NCBI GenBank assembly: GCA_963714205.1
Contig: CAVQNQ010000004.1
Location: forward strand, 496,001 to 560,000
From: CAVQNQ01 sp963714205
GTDB taxonomy: Bacteria; Acidobacteriota; Terriglobia; Bryobacterales; Bryobacteraceae
Reading direction: 5' to 3'
DNA: 64,000 bases
The stretch's first letter is position 1, and every line of letters starts with the position of its first letter. The notes under the pieces are model-generated. The model was not told the origin of the DNA. It was given only the letters and a program-made list of their open reading frames with translations, and ran no database searches. The position numbers and the translations under genes are program-made. This document shows, piece after piece, positions 8,325 through 16,887 of this stretch.

Positions 8325-8897
8325 ATGAAACCTTGGGGAGTACGATTCTGCACGGTTGCGCTGATCGCAGCCGCCGGCATTTCATCGATCGCGCAAGACA
8401 AACGTTCCTCGGCCGACCGCCTCAACGCGCTGCAGTCCGGCCCTATGGGCGAAAGCAGCATCGCGCGGGAAGTGCGCCACGAACTGGTGATGCTGCCCTA
8501 CTACGGTGTGTTCGACAACCTGGCGTACCAGGTGGATGGGCATACCGTGACGCTGTTCGGCCAGGTAACCCGCCCAACTCTGAAGAGCGATGCCGAAAAC
8601 GTGGTGAAGAAAATCGAAGGGGTGGAGAAAGTGATCAACCAGATTGAAGTGTTGCCGCTTTCTCCCGATGACGACCGCATCCGGATGGCGGAATACCGGA
8701 CCATCTATGGCACGCCGTCGCTGGATCGTTACGCCATACAGGCGATACCGCCGATCCACATCATCGTGAAAAACGGACAAGTCACGCTGGTGGGCGTGGT
8801 GGCCTCGGAAGCGGACAAGAATCTTGCCTATGTCCGGGCCAACTCCGTGCCCGGAGCATTTTCCGTGACCAACGACCTACAAGTGGTGAACCGGTAG
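8325..8897 (+). CDS. Exported BON-domain protein
   Basis: A 190-residue protein with an N-terminal signal peptide (about residues 1-23, ending near SSIAQ). Two BON-like modules follow: residues about 48-105, with YQVDGHTVTLFGQV and VEKVINQIEVLP, and about 120-188, with HIIVKNGQVTLVGVV and VTNDLQVV. BON domains occur in periplasmic proteins such as OsmY and are thought to bind membranes. A strong ribosome site, AGGAGGAAA, precedes the ATG. It stands alone downstream of thiC and converges with the GH2 gene with nine bases between stops. A periplasmic stress or envelope role is likely but not shown. Confidence 0.83.
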   Translation: MKPWGVRFCTVALIAAAGISSIAQDKRSSADRLNALQSGPMGESSIAREVRHELVMLPYYGVFDNLAYQVDGHTVTLFGQVTRPTLKSDAENVVKKIEGVEKVINQIEVLPLSPDDDRIRMAEYRTIYGTPSLDRYAIQAIPPIHIIVKNGQVTLVGVVASEADKNLAYVRANSVPGAFSVTNDLQVVNR

Positions 8898-8906
8898 CCT
8901 ATTCGA

Positions 8907-11393
8907 TCACCGCGCGGTGGCAATCTCCGCGGCGCCCTGCGCCAAACCGTCGGAAGCCGCCGTGATATGCACCGAGCCGGGCTGGCCCTGACGCGAGCGA
9001 ACGATCAGAAGCGCCAGCCCGTTGAATGCCTTACGGTGGTCGGCGTGGAACGGTTCTACCGTGGCGGCGTTGCCGTTATCCACGGCGGCAAGCGTGCCAG
9101 CTCCGGTGACGTTGAACCGTACCAGATTATCCGCCGCCGGGCAGAGGTTTCCGTCTTTGTCTTCGATGCGCACGGTTACGAAGGAGAGATCGTCGCCATC
9201 CGCCTGGATCTTGCTCCGGTCCGGGATGAGCCGCACCCTGGCCGGCGCGCCCGCGGTGCGCTCGGTATCCACGGCTACCTGCCCGCCGCCCTGGTAAGCC
9301 ACTGCTTTCAGCTCGCCGGGCGCGTAGGGCACCTGCCACATGAGCCGGAACTTACTCGAGTACTTATGGCTCGGGCTGATGTTATTGCCCACCGGAAGCT
9401 CCACCGGCTCGCCGAAGCGTTTCTTGCGGCCCAGCGATTTTCCGTTGAGAAACAATTCCACTTCAGCGGCGTTTGAGTAGCACATCACCGGGATCTTTTG
9501 GCCTTCGCGGCCCGCCCAGTTCCAGTGCGGCAACACGTGCACCATGGGCTTGGCGGTCCACACGCTTTGATAGAGGTAATAGCGGTCCTTGGGGAATCCC
9601 GCCAGGTCGATCATGCCGAAGTAGGAGCTGCGCGCGGGCCAGTCCTTCGGGTCGTCGGCGCGCAAGGCGAAATAGGGCGTCGGCTCGCCGATGTAATCGA
9701 AGCCCGTCCAGACGAATTCGCCCAGCAAATTGGGGAAGCGCTCCTGGACCGCGAACTCCGGATCGGGGCAGTAGGCCCACAGGGGCGCAATGACGTCATA
9801 GCTCGTAAGCTGAAGCGACGGGTCCTTCTCGTATTTCGCGATCGGCAAGTGGTATACGCCGCGCGAGCTGACGCAGGAAGCCGTCTCCGAACCGAAAACC
9901 GCCCACGTGGGATGCTCTTTCATGATCTTCTCGTAATCCATGGGCCGGTAGTTGAATCCCTGCACATCTACTTCGTCGGTGAGTTTGTTCTGGATGGCCG
10001 CGGTCCAGTTGTTGAAAGCCGAGGTGGTGGGGCGCGTGGGGTCCTCCTGGTGGAAAAAGCCCACCAGGCGATGGGCTTCGGCGCGGCCCTCGGGCTTGCT
10101 CTGCTCGGGGATCTCATTGCCGATGCTCCACATGATGACGCTGGGGTGGTTGCGGTCGCGGTGCACCATGTCGCGCACGTCCCGTTCCGACCACTCCGCG
10201 AAATACTGGTGGTAGTCGTTGGGCGTTTTGGCGATGCGCCACATGTCGAAGGCCTCGTCCATCACCACCAAGCCCATGCGGTCGCACAGATCCAGCAACT
10301 CCGGCGACGGCGGATTATGGCTGGTGCGGATGGCGTTGACGCCCGCGCCCTTGAGGATCTCGAGCTGGCGCTCGGTGGCCCGGCGATTGACCGCCATGCC
10401 CAGCGCCCCCAGGTCGGAATGATCGCAAACGCCCTGGATTTTGACGTGCCGCCCATTCAGCAGGAAACCTCTCTTGGGGTCGAAGGCGATGGTGCGGATG
10501 CCGAACGGCGTGGTATAGCGGTCCACCACGCGGCTGCCCTCCAGAATTTCGCTCACCAGTGTGTAGAGATAGGGGTGGTCGATGTCCCACCGCTCCGGCT
10601 TAGGCACGCTTAAGCTGCTGGGGACGGTCAAGCTCCCGCCGGCGGGGATTACGGCCGCGCCGTTCGTCTGCGTCACCTGCCTTCCGCCGGCGTCCAGGAT
10701 GGAACTTCGGAGCACCACCTTGGCCTCCTGGTCCGAGCGGTTGAGCAGCTCGGTCTTCACTGCCACGCTGCTCTGCTCCGCAGTCGCCTGGGGAGTGGTG
10801 ACGTAAGTGCCCCACAGCCCCACGTGCATCGGGCCGGTGATATCGAGCCACACGTTGCGATAGATCCCCGCGCCCGGATACCAGCGCGAAGAGTGGTTCT
10901 CGGGCGTAAGCCGCACCGCCAGCACATTTTCCCGGGAGCCGAAGCGAAGGTGGGGTGTGAGGTCGAAGGCGAAGCCGATATAGCCGTAAGGCCGGCCGCC
11001 CAGTTCCTGCCCGTTCAGCCACACGCGCGCATTGGACATGGCCCCGTCGAACAGCAGGTTGAAATAACGCCCTCGCCCGCCTTCGGGTACCGTGAAGCGC
11101 TTGCGGTACCACCCCGTCCCGTAGATTGGCAACGCCCCTGTGTGCGGATTCTCTTTGGGATCGAAGGGCCCTTCAATCGCCCAATCGTGCGGCAGCCGGA
11201 CCGTGGTCCACCGCGAATCGTTAAAGTTCGGTTGCTCCGCGCCGGCCGCGACGCCCTGGAAGAATCGCCAGTCGTCGTCGAGAGTGACGCGCCGTTGGCC
11301 GGAAACCGGTATGGCGCCGGCGGCGGCCACCCCCGGAAGAAAAGTAAACAGCAAGATAGTAGAGAACCCCGAAACGAGCAAAGGATGGTGCAT
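8907..11393 (-). CDS. GH2 beta-galactosidase-type glycoside hydrolase, exported
   Basis: An 828-residue exported GH2 enzyme with a signal peptide (about residues 1-25). Order of parts: sugar-binding domain (DWRFFQG, LPHDWAIEGPF, GTGWYRKRF), immunoglobulin-like domain, TIM-barrel and C-terminal DUF4982-type region. The acid/base is E427 in WSIGNEIPE, and the nucleophile is probably E503 in FGSETAS; SHNPPSPELLDLCDRMGL and VMDEAFDMW are typical GH2 blocks. It hydrolyses beta-galactosides or similar beta-glycosides outside the cytoplasm. It stands alone, with GGAAGG eight bases upstream of the ATG. Exact substrate unknown. Confidence 0.9.
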   Translation of the reverse strand: MHHPLLVSGFSTILLFTFLPGVAAAGAIPVSGQRRVTLDDDWRFFQGVAAGAEQPNFNDSRWTTVRLPHDWAIEGPFDPKENPHTGALPIYGTGWYRKRFTVPEGGRGRYFNLLFDGAMSNARVWLNGQELGGRPYGYIGFAFDLTPHLRFGSRENVLAVRLTPENHSSRWYPGAGIYRNVWLDITGPMHVGLWGTYVTTPQATAEQSSVAVKTELLNRSDQEAKVVLRSSILDAGGRQVTQTNGAAVIPAGGSLTVPSSLSVPKPERWDIDHPYLYTLVSEILEGSRVVDRYTTPFGIRTIAFDPKRGFLLNGRHVKIQGVCDHSDLGALGMAVNRRATERQLEILKGAGVNAIRTSHNPPSPELLDLCDRMGLVVMDEAFDMWRIAKTPNDYHQYFAEWSERDVRDMVHRDRNHPSVIMWSIGNEIPEQSKPEGRAEAHRLVGFFHQEDPTRPTTSAFNNWTAAIQNKLTDEVDVQGFNYRPMDYEKIMKEHPTWAVFGSETASCVSSRGVYHLPIAKYEKDPSLQLTSYDVIAPLWAYCPDPEFAVQERFPNLLGEFVWTGFDYIGEPTPYFALRADDPKDWPARSSYFGMIDLAGFPKDRYYLYQSVWTAKPMVHVLPHWNWAGREGQKIPVMCYSNAAEVELFLNGKSLGRKKRFGEPVELPVGNNISPSHKYSSKFRLMWQVPYAPGELKAVAYQGGGQVAVDTERTAGAPARVRLIPDRSKIQADGDDLSFVTVRIEDKDGNLCPAADNLVRFNVTGAGTLAAVDNGNAATVEPFHADHRKAFNGLALLIVRSRQGQPGSVHITAASDGLAQGAAEIATAR

Positions 11394-11440
11394 TGAAATC
11401 CTTCCGGAGTATTGACTCCTCTTTCATTCTACCCGGCGCA

Positions 11441-11456
11441 TCTCCGCGTCTCCGCG
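11441..11456. repeat. Tandem 8-mer TCTCCGCG x2
   Basis: Two adjacent copies of TCTCCGCG lie in the gap between the divergent GH2 and uppS genes. Similar CTCCGCGTCTCCGCG strings occur as dispersed short repeats in many GC-rich genomes. It is too short to assign a role. Confidence 0.3.
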
Positions 11457-11526
11457 TTGTGCCGATTTGCCGGCCTGCTCGGGATGTCCATCCGCCGAGC
11501 CTTGCGGTACCATAAGAAATTACTTC

Positions 11527-12366
11527 ATGAAGGCACTACTGGAATCGCTGCAGCCAGGGGGGAAGGATTGGGAACTGGCGCAGGCGATCGACCCCGCCCG
11601 CTTGCCCGCCCACATCGCCATCATCATGGATGGCAACGGCCGCTGGGCCGGGCGGCGCCGGCTGCCGCGCGTGGCCGGACACAAGGCCGGCATCGGCCCG
11701 GTGCGCTCCACGGTGGAGACCTGCGCGCGGCTGGGCGTCAAAGCCCTCACCCTGTACGCCTTCTCGGTGGAGAACTGGAAGCGGCCGCGCACGGAGGTTG
11801 AAACCCTTTGGCGCCTGCTGCGCTACTACCTGAAGCAGGAACTTCCCGATCTCCAGAAGAACGATATCCGCTTGCAGGCCATCGGGCGTCTGGAGGCCCT
11901 GCCGGAGCAGGTTCGCAGAGAACTGGAAGCCACCGTCGAAGCCACCGCCGCCAATCGCGGGCTGCTCGTCAACCTGGCTATCAACTACGGCGGGCGCGCC
12001 GAGATCGTGGACGCGGTCAACTCCCTGATCGAGATGGCCCGGCTCAACGGCACCATCGATTCCCTGAAGCTCGACGAGGATTCCATCGCCGGCAGCCTTT
12101 ACACCGCCGACTGTCCCGACCCCGACCTGCTGATCCGCACTTCGGGCGAGATGCGCATCAGCAATTTCCTCCTCTGGCAGATCGCCTACTCCGAGTTGTA
12201 CGTCACCGAGACGCTGTGGCCGGACTTCACGCGCACGGACCTTCTGCAAGCCGTGCTCGAATACCAGAAGCGCGACCGCCGGTACGGCGGCCTCAGTTCC
12301 GGTCCCCTGCCGGGGATGCGCCGCTCCGGAGACGAGCGCCTGGTCGAAGCCCTTCGCCCGTCATGA
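11527..12366 (+). CDS. uppS: Isoprenyl transferase (undecaprenyl diphosphate synthase)
   Basis: Condenses isopentenyl diphosphate units onto farnesyl diphosphate to make the C55 lipid carrier for peptidoglycan. The 279 residues contain IIMDGNGRWA with catalytic D35, GHKAG, TLYAFSVENWKRP, INYGGR and LIRTSGEMRISNFLLWQ with the second diphosphate-binding region. The N-terminus is about 20-30 residues longer than the minimal enzyme. The ATG at 11527 gives a sensible N-terminus, although no strong ribosome site is visible. Its stop overlaps the cdsA start by four bases (ATGA), the common uppS-cdsA order. Confidence 0.95.
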   Translation: MKALLESLQPGGKDWELAQAIDPARLPAHIAIIMDGNGRWAGRRRLPRVAGHKAGIGPVRSTVETCARLGVKALTLYAFSVENWKRPRTEVETLWRLLRYYLKQELPDLQKNDIRLQAIGRLEALPEQVRRELEATVEATAANRGLLVNLAINYGGRAEIVDAVNSLIEMARLNGTIDSLKLDEDSIAGSLYTADCPDPDLLIRTSGEMRISNFLLWQIAYSELYVTETLWPDFTRTDLLQAVLEYQKRDRRYGGLSSGPLPGMRRSGDERLVEALRPS

Positions 12367-13130
12367 AGCGCCTGCTGACGGCCGCGGTGCTGATCCCTTT
12401 CATCGCCTGGGCGGTGCTGTGGGCGAACTACTGGATCTTCCTGGCCGTGCTGGCCGCGGTGGCTCTGCAATGCTACCGCGAGTATGACGGCGTTGCCGCC
12501 GCCTACGGCTTCGGTTCGCCGGGTCCGCTGGGCTACGGTGCCGGCCTCCTGGTGCTGGTCTGGAAAGGCGACGCATGGCTGCTCGTCGTTGCCTCGGCCA
12601 TGCTGGCGCTGGGTTTGGCCATGCGTTCCGCCCGGCTATCGGATATGCTGCCGCGCGCCGGATTCCTCATCACCGGCATCGTCTACATCTTTGGCTGCTG
12701 GCGGTGCGCCCTGTCGCTGCGGGCCGTCAGCCCGCACTGGCTGATGTTCGCCCTGCTGGTGAGCTGGACGGGCGATGCGGGCGCCTACTACGTGGGCCAG
12801 AAATTCGGGCGCCACAAGATGGCCCCGCGCGTCAGCCCCAACAAATCCTGGGAAGGCGCGGCGGCTTCCGTGGCGGCCTCGATGATACTCGCGGGAGCCT
12901 ATCTGGTGCGCTTCGTGCCGGGAGTGAGCCTGGCCGAGGCCGCGGCGATCACCCTGGTGGCGAACGTGGCGGGGCAGGTCGGCGACCTGGTGGAATCGGC
13001 CATCAAGCGCGGCGCGGCCGTGAAAGATAGCGGCGCTCTGCTGCCGGGGCACGGAGGCTTGCTCGACCGCGTGGACAGCTCCCTGTTTACCCTGCCGGTG
13101 GTGTACGCTTGCCTGCGGCTCGTTTCGTAG
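12363..13130 (+). CDS. cdsA: Phosphatidate cytidylyltransferase
   Basis: Makes CDP-diacylglycerol from CTP and phosphatidic acid in the inner membrane, supplying phospholipid synthesis including the PgsA-type enzyme encoded at 4.6-5.2 kb. The 255 residues hold about seven hydrophobic segments. The family signature is complete near the C-terminus: SAIKRGAAVKDSGALLPGHG followed by GLLDRVD, and SPNKSWEGA is also present. The ATG overlaps the uppS stop, so translation is probably coupled. Confidence 0.95.
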   Translation: MKRLLTAAVLIPFIAWAVLWANYWIFLAVLAAVALQCYREYDGVAAAYGFGSPGPLGYGAGLLVLVWKGDAWLLVVASAMLALGLAMRSARLSDMLPRAGFLITGIVYIFGCWRCALSLRAVSPHWLMFALLVSWTGDAGAYYVGQKFGRHKMAPRVSPNKSWEGAAASVAASMILAGAYLVRFVPGVSLAEAAAITLVANVAGQVGDLVESAIKRGAAVKDSGALLPGHGGLLDRVDSSLFTLPVVYACLRLVS

Positions 13131-13154
13131 CGGGCGTGCCGCTTCCTTCCCCGG

Positions 13155-13183
13155 TTGAACTCGCCTTCGGTCTGACGTAAAGT
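13155..13183 (+). promoter_or_regulatory. Putative sigma-70 promoter of exported methyltransferase
   Basis: TTGAAC (13155-13160) and TAAAGT (13178-13183) are separated by 17 bases and lie 27 bases upstream of the methyltransferase ATG, with AAGGAGA as ribosome site in between. This is a reasonable match to the housekeeping promoter pattern but is not proof of use. Confidence 0.4.
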
Positions 13184-13209
13184 AGGAATTCCTCTGGAAG
13201 GAGAATGAT

Positions 13210-13770
13210 ATGCGATTCGCGAGAGTGATCTTCCCCCTGGCCTTCGTGCTGTTCTTTTCGGCGGCCGGAAACGCGCAACAGACCAAGCCCTTGCGGGAGC
13301 CGGACGTTATCTTCGTCCCCACTCCCCAGCCGGTTGTCGACGCCATGTTGAAGCTGGCCAACGTGCACAAGGGCGATATCCTTTACGACCTGGGATCGGG
13401 TGACGGGCGCATTGTGGTGACGGCGGCCAAGGTTTATGGCATTCACGCCACGGGAATCGACATCAACCCCCAGCGCATCGCCGAGGCCAATGAGAACGCC
13501 ACCAAGAACGGCGTCACCAACATGGTGGTTTTCAAGAACGAGGACCTGTTCGAGGCCGATATTCACGATGCCAGCGTGGTGACGCTCTACCTGCTGACGT
13601 CGCTGAATCTCAAGCTGCGGCCCAAGCTGTGGCATGATCTGAAGCCCGGCACGCGGATCGTCTCGCAGACCTTCGACATGGGCGACTGGGAGCCGGAAAA
13701 GCAGGAGATCGTGGAAGGCCACACCATCTATCTCTGGCGCATTCCCGAAGGCGCCGCGCAAAAGAAATGA
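13210..13770 (+). CDS. SAM-dependent methyltransferase with signal peptide
   Basis: A 186-residue class I methyltransferase. Motif I is YDLGSGDGRIVVTAAK and motif II region is ATGIDINPQRIAEA. Ahead of it lies a clear signal peptide (MRFARVIFPLAFVLFFSAAG, cleavage near NAQQ). The conserved block VIFVPTPQPVVDAMLKLA precedes motif I. SAM is normally cytoplasmic, so export is unexpected; a similar architecture is known to me only from uncharacterised proteins. A strong ribosome site, GGAAGGAGAATG-like, is present. It sits alone after cdsA. Substrate unknown; a membrane-anchored cytoplasmic enzyme is the alternative. Confidence 0.8.
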   Translation: MRFARVIFPLAFVLFFSAAGNAQQTKPLREPDVIFVPTPQPVVDAMLKLANVHKGDILYDLGSGDGRIVVTAAKVYGIHATGIDINPQRIAEANENATKNGVTNMVVFKNEDLFEADIHDASVVTLYLLTSLNLKLRPKLWHDLKPGTRIVSQTFDMGDWEPEKQEIVEGHTIYLWRIPEGAAQKK

Positions 13771-13860
13771 CACGCCCCGCAGCTCGCTGACAAGTATTTA
13801 CACAATCGCTACGAGATCCCCCCGCCCGGCGCATCCAATCCAGTAGGGAGGGATACTCCG

Positions 13861-14943
13861 ATGACGCGGCCACGGGTGCTGTTGGATACCGCCAGGAAGG
13901 GGCGGGACGCCGAGTTTTTCGAAAAAGAATTGCGCAGGCGGGTGGTGGGGCAGGATGAAGCCATCCGCGAGATGGTGGATGTTTACCAGACATGGGCGGC
14001 TGGGATGTCGGCGCCGGGGAAGCCGATCGCCAGTTTCCTGTTTCTGGGACCCACCGGCTCGGGGAAAACCCGCATGGTGGAAGCTGCCGCTGAGGCCCTG
14101 CTCAACGATGCGCGGGCGGTGGTGAAGATCGATTGCGGCGAGTTCCAGCATAGCCACGAGATCGCCAAGCTGATCGGTTCGCCTCCCGGATACCTGGGGC
14201 ATCGCGAGACCCATCCCGCCCTTAGCCAGGAAGTGCTCAACCAGTTTCATACCGACAAGGTGAAGCTCAGCCTGGTGCTTTTCGACGAGGTGGAAAAGGC
14301 CAGCGACGCGCTGTGGAACCTGATGCTGGGCATCCTCGACAAGGCTACCCTGACCCTGGGCGACAATCGCCGCGTGGACTTTTCGCGCGCCGTCATCTTC
14401 ATGACCAGCAACCTGGGCGCCTCCGAGATGAGCGCGCTGCTGCGGCCGGGGCTGGGATTTTCCACCGGCGAGGCCGCGCTCACAACCGGCATGACGGGTA
14501 AGCTATCGCGCGCGGGCCTGGAGGCCGCGCGACGCCGCTTCACTCCGGAGTTCATGAACCGCATCGACCGCACCGTGGTCTTCCAGCCGCTCGGCCAGGC
14601 GGAGCTGCGGCGCATCCTGGCCATCGAACTGAAGACCGTGCAGCGGCGCATCTCGGGCTCGGTCAACGGCACGCATTTCGCGTTCTGCCTCAGCGACGCG
14701 GCGCGCGATTATATGCTGCGCGAGGGAACCGACGCGCGCTATGGCGCCCGCCACTTGAAGCGCGCCATCGACCGGCGGCTGGTGCATCCTCTCTCGAACC
14801 TGATGGCCACCGGCCAGGTACAGGAGGGCGAGCGCGTCTTCGTGGATTTCGATATTGCCCTGGGCCGCCTGGTGTTCCTCAAGGGAGCGGCTCCCGCGGT
14901 GGCGCCGGCGAGCACACCCCCGGCCGCGGCCGCCGCCGCGTGA
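13861..14943 (+). CDS. Single-module AAA+ ATPase, ClpA/ClpB D2-like
   Basis: A 360-residue protein equal to the second AAA+ module of Clp/Hsp100 unfoldases. It starts near GQDEAI (about residue 31), has Walker A GPTGSGKT (63-70), Walker B LVLFDEVEKA (D142, E143), sensor FMTSNLGASEM, an arginine-finger region around RRRFTPEFMNRIDR, and a C-terminal ClpB D2-small domain with DARYGARHLKRAIDR. There is no N-domain and no first AAA module, and the tail is poly-Ala/Pro. No ClpP partner or IGL loop is seen. It may be a stand-alone remodelling ATPase. AGGGAGGGA gives a strong ribosome site. Confidence 0.85.
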   Translation: MTRPRVLLDTARKGRDAEFFEKELRRRVVGQDEAIREMVDVYQTWAAGMSAPGKPIASFLFLGPTGSGKTRMVEAAAEALLNDARAVVKIDCGEFQHSHEIAKLIGSPPGYLGHRETHPALSQEVLNQFHTDKVKLSLVLFDEVEKASDALWNLMLGILDKATLTLGDNRRVDFSRAVIFMTSNLGASEMSALLRPGLGFSTGEAALTTGMTGKLSRAGLEAARRRFTPEFMNRIDRTVVFQPLGQAELRRILAIELKTVQRRISGSVNGTHFAFCLSDAARDYMLREGTDARYGARHLKRAIDRRLVHPLSNLMATGQVQEGERVFVDFDIALGRLVFLKGAAPAVAPASTPPAAAAAA

Positions 14944-15011
14944 AGCCGAGGTGGGCGGCGATTGTACGATCCGCCACGGCGCTCGCGATGCTGGCAACGA
15001 CATGTTCATGA
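14940..15011 (+). CDS. Very small ORF with lipoprotein-like signal, possibly a gene remnant
   Basis: A GTG overlapping the AAA+ stop (GTGA) opens a 23-residue ORF, reading MKPRWAAIVRSATALAML then ATTCS, which has the charge pattern and lipobox of a lipoprotein signal. It then stops at TGA. In another frame the next bases read DMFMKAMKESFGAGYEGVL, which looks protein-like, so a frameshifted or decayed small gene filling 14940 to about 15080 is possible. Evidence is thin. Confidence 0.25.
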   Translation: MKPRWAAIVRSATALAMLATTCS

Positions 15012-15102
15012 AGGCCATGAAAGAGAGCTTTGGGGCGGGCTATGAAGGCGTACTCCACCAGCTTGCGCCCAGTAGCGCTACTTCACGGCGGGAAATACCG
15101 AT

Positions 15103-16012
15103 TTACTTCACTGGCTCAGTCACCGCGAACTCGGCGTTTTCGTCGTACGAATGGCGCCGCGTGTAGCCGTGGGAGCTGAGCAGCGCCAGGACCTGTGCGG
15201 TGCTGGTACCCATGGCCTGCAACTGGCGCTCGACCAGCTCCACAAGGATCACCGGATGGTAGCGCTCCAGGGTTTCATCGAGCCCCCTTAAGCACCAGGT
15301 ATTCGGCGCCTTCGACATCGATTTTTATCGCGTCCACGCGCGCCACGCCGCTGTCTCTAATAATGTCGTCGAGAGGGCGGGCGCGCACGCGGAAGGAGGC
15401 CACCGCCAGGCCGGCCTGCGACGCGTTGGTGTGGGAGAGCGAAGTCTCCCCGGTGTTACTGCGGGGCGCCGCGAAGAGATCGAGGGTCGCTTCGACATCC
15501 GAGCAGGCCACGGGCTCGACGGATACGACGCCGGCCGCGCCGCTGGCGCGGATGTTGTCACGCAGCCGGCGCACGGTCTCGGGGTTGGGCTCGATCGCGA
15601 TGACGCGTCCGCCGGGACCCACCAGGGGCGCAGCTTCGAGCGAGTAGTACCCGATGTGAGCGCCGATATCCACAAAAGTGTCGCCGGCATGGAGATGGTT
15701 CGCGAGGGCCCGCCAGGAGTCGCGTTCCCAGGAGCCGGTTTCCAAGATGGTCCGGGGAACCAGGTCATAAGGGTCGAGCAGCATGGTGACGTGCGGGTCC
15801 ACCTGCCGCCAGACGGGAACGAACGGCTCGAAGCGCCGCTCCCAGAGTTTCGGCAGCGGCTTTCCGATTTCGAACGGCCAGTGCGCATTCCACTCCCGTT
15901 CCAGCGCGAAGAAGGTCTGGGTGCGCGCGGCCGGCCCGGCGACGTTCGCGGTGACCCCGGCCGTGATCCCGAGCAAGCCGGGCAGAAGTGGAAGGACCAA
16001 CCATTTAGTCAT
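15103..16012 (-). pseudogene. FkbM-family methyltransferase, one frameshift
   Basis: FkbM-family SAM methyltransferase with an N-terminal hydrophobic leader (MTKWLVLPLLPGLLGITAG). SAM-binding motif I is FVDIGAHIGYYSLEA, followed by GGRVIAIEPNPE, and KIDVEGAEYLVLKG is the family's C-terminal hallmark. Directly after VLKG the frame runs into TGA, while the next frame continues GLDETLERYHPVILVELVER and on to a stop at 15103. The break coincides with a five-G run on the coding strand (15283-15287), so one extra G explains it. Restored length is about 302 residues. It may be a sequencing error, slippage or true inactivation. Confidence 0.72.
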
Positions 16013-16118
16013 CAATACTATTTCAAGCGCCTCCGGGTGGGCGCGGAAAAGATGGCTTTCGATATCGGCTAAGAGCTTACCAGCGGCCAACCCCTCTCCT
16101 GTGACTCCGTCATTGACG

Positions 16119-16132
16119 TATACTCGAAAAGA
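16119..16132 (+). promoter_or_regulatory. Putative -10 / operator of toxin-antitoxin pair
   Basis: TATACT at 16119-16124 lies within ATTGACGTATACTC, which contains the palindrome GTATAC. The toxin GTG follows nine bases later, leaving almost no leader, as in many autoregulated, leaderless toxin-antitoxin operons. The antitoxin is the natural candidate repressor. Inferred from position only. Confidence 0.35.
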
Positions 16133-16459
16133 GTGGCCAAACCCGTCCGAACGACGACGTTTTCCCGCCGGGCGAAACGTCTGTTACCTGAAGTGGAGAT
16201 CGCGCGGCTGGAACAGAGCATAGCGGAGCGCCCTGATGCTCAACCGGTGGTCGCCGGAACGGGCGGGATACGAAAGGCGCGATGGGCACGGCCGGGAATG
16301 GGAAAGCGCGGCGGTGTGCGAGCGGTGTACTATTTTCAGGCCCGTGCTGAGGTCGTGTATATGCTTGACATCTACGCGAAGAACGAGAAGTCGGATTTGA
16401 CTCCCGCCGACAAGCGGGAACTGCGAGCCATCGTCTCGCTCTTGGAGGAATCTCAGTGA
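16133..16459 (+). CDS. RelE/HigB-type toxin
   Basis: A 108-residue basic protein of the RelE/HigB superfamily, ribosome-dependent mRNA interferases. The conserved core is AGTGGIRKARWARPGMGKRG (residues 41-60), followed by VRAVYYF, VVYMLDIYAKNEKSDLT and a C-terminal helix. Start is a GTG. The antitoxin gene overlaps its stop by four bases (GTGA), giving the toxin-first order typical of HigBA-like pairs. It lies just upstream of the sigma-factor cassette and shows no other mobile-element genes nearby. Confidence 0.85.
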   Translation: MAKPVRTTTFSRRAKRLLPEVEIARLEQSIAERPDAQPVVAGTGGIRKARWARPGMGKRGGVRAVYYFQARAEVVYMLDIYAKNEKSDLTPADKRELRAIVSLLEESQ

Positions 16460-16746
16460 CACGGAGCAAACCATCAAAGCCGAAACGATCAACAGCCGGC
16501 AAAAGACTGATCGGAGCGATGCGCGAAGTGCAGGCGCTCGAAATCGCACGCCGGGTACGCGAGGTTCGGGAAAGTCTGGGGTTAGCGCAGTCGGAGTTCG
16601 CTCAGCAATTCGGGCTGAGTTTGAGGTCCTTGCAGGAATGGGAGCAGGCACGGCGCCTCCCGGATACCGCGGTTCTGGCATACCTGCGTGTCATCGAACG
16701 AGACCCGAAAGCGGTGCAGTCGGCACTAAAGCCGACGGCCGCCTGA
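16456..16746 (+). CDS. HigA/XRE-family antitoxin
   Basis: A 96-residue protein with a basic N-terminus and an XRE helix-turn-helix (about residues 35-85: VREVRESLGLAQSEFAQQFG then LSLRSLQEWEQARRLPD). The block SLRSLQEWEQ-RRLP is typical of antitoxins paired with RelE/HigB toxins, which both neutralise the toxin and repress the operon. GTG start overlapping the toxin stop supports coupled translation. Confidence 0.87.
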   Translation: MTRSKPSKPKRSTAGKRLIGAMREVQALEIARRVREVRESLGLAQSEFAQQFGLSLRSLQEWEQARRLPDTAVLAYLRVIERDPKAVQSALKPTAA

Positions 16747-16759
16747 TTTGGTACGCCTG

Positions 16760-16812
16760 TATCGCAAAACTCCGCCTACTCGCCCTACCTCACCACGATG
16801 TTCACGAGCAGC
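16760..16812. repeat. Degenerate copy of the leuS 3' end (direct repeat, copy A)
   Basis: This stretch matches 17933-17985 in the same orientation: three exact 10-base blocks (TATCGCAAAA, CTCGCCCTAC, TCACCACGAT) plus TTCAC, with a 5-base gap and two single changes between blocks. The other copy covers the last codons of leuS and 30 bases beyond. On the minus strand this copy reads KLLVNIVVR then stop, mirroring the leuS end RLVNIVVK then stop. The two copies bracket the sigma-factor cassette. Confidence 0.7.
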
Positions 16813-16887
16813 TTCTACGAGTCGCAGACACCTCCAAGCGACCCAGCCGTCTAGGATTCCGGGTATTGGAGGGCATTGCCGTTGGGA

